Source: JBGTLA01 sp041744375 | Lineage (GTDB): Bacteria; Actinomycetota; Acidimicrobiia; Spongiisociales; ZC4RG35 | Direction of reading: 5' to 3' | NCBI GenBank assembly: GCA_041744375.1 | Contig: JBGTLA010000016.1 | Coordinates: forward strand, 1-9,434 | DNA length: 9,434 nucleotides | Part shown: piece after piece, positions 5,461 to 9,434 of the stretch | Numbering within the stretch: position 1 is the first letter of the stretch | How the letters are laid out: each line of letters begins with the position of its first letter | The notes under the pieces: generated by a model | Databases searched by the model: none | What the model was told of the DNA's origin: nothing | Seen by the model: the letters and a program-made list of their open reading frames with translations, nothing else | Translations under genes and position numbers: made by a program

Positions 5461-8391
5461 GTGTCTAGGAGAGGGGACGGAATACGCGCGTTGCCCTCGG
5501 GCACGGTGACGTTTTTGCTCACCGACGTCGAGGGGTCGACGCAGTTGTGGGCCGCTGACAGCGATGCGATGTCTGCGTCGCGGCGAGTGCACGACACGAT
5601 CCTTCGCGCTGCGATCGAAGGCAACGGTGGTCACGTGTTCTCGACCGCCGGCGACTCGTTCGCAGCGGCGTTCGCTCGGGCGTCCGACGCCGTGCGTGCG
5701 GCGACGGAGGCACAGATAGCGCTCAGTGGTGCCAACTGGTCGGGCCCGTCGTTGAGAGTGCGGATGGGGTTGCATCTCGGGGAGGCGGACGTGCGCGACG
5801 GCGACTACATCGGACCAGCCGTCAACACCGCTGCACGTGTCGAGGCAGCCGGGCATGGCGGTCAGGTGTTGATGACCGACGCGGTCCGCACCGCAGCAGG
5901 TGTGACGGACGTGACCGATCTCGGTGTGCGTCAGCTCCGCGACGTTGCCCAACCGACGCGGCTGTTCCAACTCGGTGAAGGCACGTTCGCGCCGTGGCGA
6001 GTGGTCGAGCCGGCTCGGTCGAATCTGCCTGCCCGACCGACACCGTTGATGGGGCGCACGGAAGAGATCGCGCGCATCTGTGAGTTCACCGGAGCGCACC
6101 GCTTGGTCACGCTCACCGGTGCCGGCGGGGTCGGGAAGACCAGTCTTGCGGTCGAGGTCGCCGACGCGATCTCGCCGCGCTTTCGTGACGGCGTGTGGTT
6201 CGTGGACCTCGCTGCGGTCGGTGATGCGGGAGCGGTTGCCGATGCGATTGCGACCATCCTTGGTGTCAGTCCTCAGGCCGACACGCCGATCGTGGAGATG
6301 CTGATCGGCACGCTGGCCCGGAAGAATCTCCTACTTGTCCTCGACAACTGCGAGCACGTCCTGAAGGTGACTTCCGACCTCGCCGGACAGCTGCTCGGCG
6401 AAGCGGACGGACCGCAGATTCTGGCGACGTCACGAGAGCCGCTGCACGCGCGAGGTGAATACGAGGTGCCGGTTCTCCCGCTGACGGTCGACGAACTGGT
6501 CTCCCCCGCGGTGGAGTTGTTCGTCGAGCGGGCCAGGGCGGTGCGTCCGAACTTCGCGCTCGACGACCACCCGGCGACGGCGGCTGCAGTGCTGGAGATC
6601 TGCCGTCGCCTCGATGGCTTGCCGTTGGGCATCGAGCTCGCCGCCGCCCGCATGGCCGGCATGAGCGTCGCCGATGTCCGTGACCGCCTCGATGATCGGT
6701 TCCGTCTCCTCGAGAGCTCCGGGGGTGCGCCGAGACGCCAGCAGTCGTTGACCGATCTGGTGCGGTGGTCCTATGACCTGCTGGACGAGACCGAACGCGA
6801 CGTGCTGGCGCGAGCTGCCGTGTTCGTTGGAGCGTTCGAACTTGACGCGTTCATCGGGGTCTACGGGGACGCTGATGACCTGGCGGTGCTCCGGGCCTTC
6901 GACCGCCTCGTCCGATCGTCTCTGATCGTCGCTCATCATGGCGAGGGCCGGGTGCGCTACCGCCTTCTCGAAACCATCCGCCAATTTGGGATCGACGAAC
7001 TCGCGGCATCGGACCGTCTCGAGCGTTCCCGCGACCAGCACGCGCGATGGTTCGCAGGCGCGGTTGCCGGTCAGTGGGCGATCCACAACGGTCCGGGGTG
7101 GTCGGGAGCGGCCGGCTGGCTGCGATCCGAGCTCCCCGATCTCCGTGCTGCGTACCGATGGGCTGCCGGTCGTGACCTTACGACGGCGGTCGACGTCGCC
7201 GCCCACGCCGGTCTCATCGGAACCAGCGCCAACATGTTCGAGCCCATCGCCTGGGCAGAGAGCCTGGTCGATGCTGCCATCGCCGCGGACCTTCCCCGCC
7301 TGCCACGCCTGCTGTGCGCGTGCGGCTATGCCTGCTTCGTCGGCCGTCCGGTCACCGCCGCCGCTCACGCCGAACACGCGGTGCGACTCGAGGACGACCA
7401 GTCGTACGAGTCGTGCGAACCTGGCCTGGCTGCCTTCATCGCGGCGTTGGCCAACGTGTATGCAGGGCGCCTGGACCGCTACGTCGAGTTCGCCACCATT
7501 GCCGACGGCTACGGCGGCGCATCGCTTGCGTTTGCTCGCCCTGCCTTGGTGGACGGGCTCCAGTCCAGCGGTCGGGTTGCCGAGGCGCTCGAGCTGGTCT
7601 CCAGCGCAGTGGCTGCAGCACGTGAGGTCGGGAACCCGTTCTGGCTGGCGTACGCCCTGTGGACCGCGGGCATGACTTTGATCAAGGTCGATGAGGCTCG
7701 CGCCCTGACGGCGTGGGAGCAAGGCCTAGCGGTCGTCGAAGCAGACGGCGTCGACTTCTTCCGTGGCTACCTGGCCCGCGACGCCGCACGGCTCCATACG
7801 GCGACGGGGCAACTACAAGCAGCACTTAAGGAATTCGACCTTGCAATCGACTCCTTCCACCGGGCAGGAAACGTCGCCCAGCTGATTATCACACTCGCCT
7901 CGCTCCCCGACCTGTTCGAGCGGCTTGGCGAACCCGCCGCTGCTCTCACGCTCTACGCCGCAATGATGAAGATCCCCGTGAGCGTCGACCACGTCCCCGA
8001 GCTCGCCGACCTCGGCATCCGTGTGTCCACCAATCTCGGTTCGGCGGCCGAGGCCACGGTGGCCGCCGGCACGGCTATGGACCTCGACGAGGCGGCCGTC
8101 TACGCTCGAGCCCGCATCGATGAGGCGAATCACCGCCGAACCCAGGTCACTCCCCGGCCGGCTGGGCTCTCCCGGCGAGAGATCGAGGTGTTGCACCTCC
8201 TTGCCGACGGCCTCACCACCAGCAAGATCGCAGAGCGACTCTTCATCTCCCCAAAGACGGCCGATCGTCACATCCAGAACATCTACACCAAGATCGGGAC
8301 CTCGACGCGGGCAACAGCAGCGCGGTGGGCGCAGGACAACGGTCTGTTGGCGACGAGCGAGAGAGGCATCGCCGGCACCGGAGCGTCGTAA
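5461..8391 (+). CDS. Class III nucleotide cyclase – NB-ARC ATPase – TPR – LuxR-type regulator
   Basis: 976-residue cytosolic signal protein, the layout known from the mycobacterial Rv0386 group. Domains: class III cyclase 14-175, with FLLTDVEGST (metal Asp D22), STAGDS (metal Asp D65) and VNTAAR (N122, R126 for the transition state). All catalytic residues are present, but the purine-selecting Lys is Ser61 while its partner Asp (D115) is kept. NB-ARC/AAA ATPase from about 200: Walker A GAGGVGKT (220-227), Walker B LLLVLD (290-295) with NCEHV, TSRE (323-326), GLPL (386-389). TPR-like helical region about 500-880. LuxR helix-turn-helix 903-965: LSRREIEVLHLLADGLT. Start is uncertain: GTG 5461 has a weak site; ATA 5482 and TTG 5491 lie behind AGGAGAGGGGA (5467-5477). 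Divergent from the SnoaL gene. Inputs and target genes unknown. Confidence 0.92.
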   Translation: MSRRGDGIRALPSGTVTFLLTDVEGSTQLWAADSDAMSASRRVHDTILRAAIEGNGGHVFSTAGDSFAAAFARASDAVRAATEAQIALSGANWSGPSLRVRMGLHLGEADVRDGDYIGPAVNTAARVEAAGHGGQVLMTDAVRTAAGVTDVTDLGVRQLRDVAQPTRLFQLGEGTFAPWRVVEPARSNLPARPTPLMGRTEEIARICEFTGAHRLVTLTGAGGVGKTSLAVEVADAISPRFRDGVWFVDLAAVGDAGAVADAIATILGVSPQADTPIVEMLIGTLARKNLLLVLDNCEHVLKVTSDLAGQLLGEADGPQILATSREPLHARGEYEVPVLPLTVDELVSPAVELFVERARAVRPNFALDDHPATAAAVLEICRRLDGLPLGIELAAARMAGMSVADVRDRLDDRFRLLESSGGAPRRQQSLTDLVRWSYDLLDETERDVLARAAVFVGAFELDAFIGVYGDADDLAVLRAFDRLVRSSLIVAHHGEGRVRYRLLETIRQFGIDELAASDRLERSRDQHARWFAGAVAGQWAIHNGPGWSGAAGWLRSELPDLRAAYRWAAGRDLTTAVDVAAHAGLIGTSANMFEPIAWAESLVDAAIAADLPRLPRLLCACGYACFVGRPVTAAAHAEHAVRLEDDQSYESCEPGLAAFIAALANVYAGRLDRYVEFATIADGYGGASLAFARPALVDGLQSSGRVAEALELVSSAVAAAREVGNPFWLAYALWTAGMTLIKVDEARALTAWEQGLAVVEADGVDFFRGYLARDAARLHTATGQLQAALKEFDLAIDSFHRAGNVAQLIITLASLPDLFERLGEPAAALTLYAAMMKIPVSVDHVPELADLGIRVSTNLGSAAEATVAAGTAMDLDEAAVYARARIDEANHRRTQVTPRPAGLSRREIEVLHLLADGLTTSKIAERLFISPKTADRHIQNIYTKIGTSTRATAARWAQDNGLLATSERGIAGTGAS

Positions 8392-8847
8392 CCGACGCGC
8401 TGCCCGGAATCTTCCGCCAAGCGAAGAACCGGGTCACGGACGGCATCATCGCACCCACGACCCGGGCGATTCCAGGCTGATCGTTGGATGGTCGCTGGCA
8501 ACGAATTGGTGATGGCGGTCGTCCGCATCTTTGCCGTGGACGACCACGGTCAGATCCACTTCTCGATCCTTCCGGGCTCGGTGGCGAAGAACCGTCATCT
8601 GCTCGATCGCACCTCCGCCTGACGGCGGCTGGCTGAGGCGCTCAGACGAGACGTTCGAAGTCGGCGCACATCCTCGCATGGAATCGAGTGGGAGGACGGT
8701 GGAGTCGCACATAACAAGAGCGCCGCACGCCGGTCGATGGCGGCCAGGCCGCGCAGTATGTCGGCCCAAGCGTGGCGCACGCTGATCTAGTAGACGAAAC
8801 TTGCGGATCTTGTAGAGGGGATCGTCTTATCGGCCTCGACCCCTCGA
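8392..8847. other. Gene-poor stretch with coding-like debris
   Basis: No intact recognised gene. On the plus strand about 8385-8480 reads ALPGIFRQAKNRVTDGIIAP up to TGA 8478-8480, and one frame over, 8479-8622 reads ADRWMVAGNELVMAVVRIF and then VDDHGQIHFSILPG to a TGA at 8620-8622. Both pieces have about 80% G/C at third positions, and a single extra base near 8478 would join them, so this looks like a frameshifted gene end. As an intact alternative, ATG 8488 gives a 44-residue protein with a poor ribosome site. From 8623 to 8847 I see nothing coding; GAGGGG (8815-8820) can pair with CCCCTC (8840-8845). Confidence 0.35.
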
Positions 8848-9310
8848 GTGATCATCGGCTCTGAGAATGCCGTGCTGCGGGAGGTCGGTCCCGATGATTA
8901 CGAGGATCAGGCCATGATCGATCACGAGACTTTCAGATTGTCCTTCTTTGGTGAGTTGGCTGCTTCCCACCCCAATGCCAGTCTGGCGGCATCGAGAATT
9001 TCCTGCGTGAGGCCAGAGCCAGTGGACACCCATCATGTGCTCCATTTCATGGGCCACGGCCGCCACGACCCCGAGACCGGGAAGGGAAGCTTCTGCTCGA
9101 GGACCGATGGGGTCGACCCACCCTGGTGGACGCCGCCGCCTTCGCCGAGATCCTCCGACCTCATGGCCTGCGAGTGGTGTTTCTAAACGTGTGCGAGACA
9201 GCAGACGTTTCCCCGGTTGAGATCACCGACGCCTTCACCCCGGCATTGCTACGCCTGGGCATTCCGGCAGTGATCGGGATGCAGACCAGCGTGCTCGACG
9301 ACGTTGCCTG
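8848..9310 (+). pseudogene. CHAT-domain (caspase-like) protein, frameshifted and truncated by an IS element
   Basis: The conserved part of a CHAT domain, a caspase-fold Cys-protease module used in separase relatives and several bacterial defence and cell-death systems. HHVLHFMGHGRHDPETGKG (9031-9087) carries the catalytic His (codon 9055-9057) in G-H-G. After a one-base loss in the G run at 9084-9086, the next frame gives KLLLEDRWGRPTLVDAAAF, LRVVFLNVCETAD with the catalytic Cys (codon 9192-9194), and ALLRLGIPAVIGMQTSVLDD. Homology stops at about 9308, where an IS3-type element begins. The region before 9030 is decayed: IENFLREARASG is readable in another frame (about 8981-9024). The true start is not visible. 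Dead as it stands; the original reader, partner and target are unknown. Confidence 0.75.
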
Positions 9311-9434
9311 GTCTGCCCCGGTGATCGTGCGGTGGGGATGCTTGGATTTCGGGCACTGATGATGAGGAGGTCATCGTGCCGAGGAGGTATCCGGCGGAGT
9401 CCCGCCGCAAGGTGCTGGATCTGATCGAGGCGGG
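9309..9434 (+). mobile_element. IS3-family insertion sequence, left end (continues past window)
   Basis: CHAT homology ends abruptly near 9308. A non-coding lead of about 65 bases follows, then a gene whose first residues match IS3 OrfA. IS3 ends begin with TG; candidate outer ends are TG at 9309 or 9314 (TGCCCCGGTGATCG). The exact boundary, the target duplication and the right end cannot be seen here. Confidence 0.6.
9376..9434 (+). CDS. IS3-family transposase OrfA (N-terminus, cut by window edge)
   Basis: GTG 9376 with AGGAGG 5 bases upstream opens VPRRYPAESRRKVLDLIEAG, the usual beginning of the IS3/IS911 OrfA helix-turn-helix protein, which binds the element ends. Together with OrfB, made by frameshifting, it forms the transposase. 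Only 19 full codons are in the window. The start has no visible damage, so this element could be intact and recent, unlike the IS256 remnant. Confidence 0.78.
   Translation, partial: MPRRYPAESRRKVLDLIEA

Noticed and set aside
8595..8785. Overlapping short open frames on both strands after the LuxR gene
   Set aside because: None has a ribosome site, a known domain or a clear advantage over the opposite strand.
1..9434. CRISPR array, rRNA or origin of replication
   Set aside because: I saw no regularly spaced repeats, no rRNA-like sequence and no cluster of DnaA-type boxes.

Overview
The window looks like a high-GC actinobacterial chromosome or metagenomic contig. The signs are G/C-rich third codon positions, frequent GTG starts, a cyclase–ATPase–LuxR giant regulator of the mycobacterial type, a PspC gene and a probable leaderless transcript. 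An Acidimicrobiia-like or other environmental actinobacterium is a reasonable guess, but the sequence does not fix the taxon.

Left part (1-2166) holds ordinary small metabolic or stress genes. On the minus strand are the start of a PEP-mutase/isocitrate-lyase family enzyme, cut by the window edge, and a DUF1801 protein. On the plus strand are a PspC-domain membrane protein and a cupin, the cupin preceded by a large inverted repeat. A decayed 3' end of an IS256-type transposase (about 2330-2735) follows.

The middle (2841-4091) is a compact minus-strand operon. An ArsR-family repressor is fused in frame to a DUF1801 domain, and a START-like (AHSA1/SRPBCC) protein follows 31 bases later. The operon has a clear 28-bp palindromic operator that encloses a perfect TTGACA -35 box, and the predicted transcript starts almost at the ATG. 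This ArsR + AHSA1 + DUF1801 set reads as one autoregulated small-molecule or stress-response unit.

At 4213-4261 lies the 3' half of a tRNA-Lys(UUU) gene with no 5' half. Next to it are a pair of 10-bp direct repeats and a terminator hairpin. This is what the displaced end of a tRNA-integrated mobile element looks like. If so, the DNA to its right (4262 onward) is on the element side and the ArsR operon is on the chromosome side. On the right are a small frameshifted gene of unknown function, a SnoaL-like protein with hairpins behind it, and, divergently, a 976-residue class III cyclase–NB-ARC ATPase–TPR–LuxR regulator.

The right end (8392-9434) is decayed. It holds coding-like debris, a CHAT-domain (caspase-like) gene broken by frameshifts but still showing its His and Cys dyad, and an IS3-family element that cuts the CHAT gene off and runs out of the window. 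The most notable points are the ArsR–DUF1801 fusion with its operator, the tRNA scar, and the broken CHAT gene.
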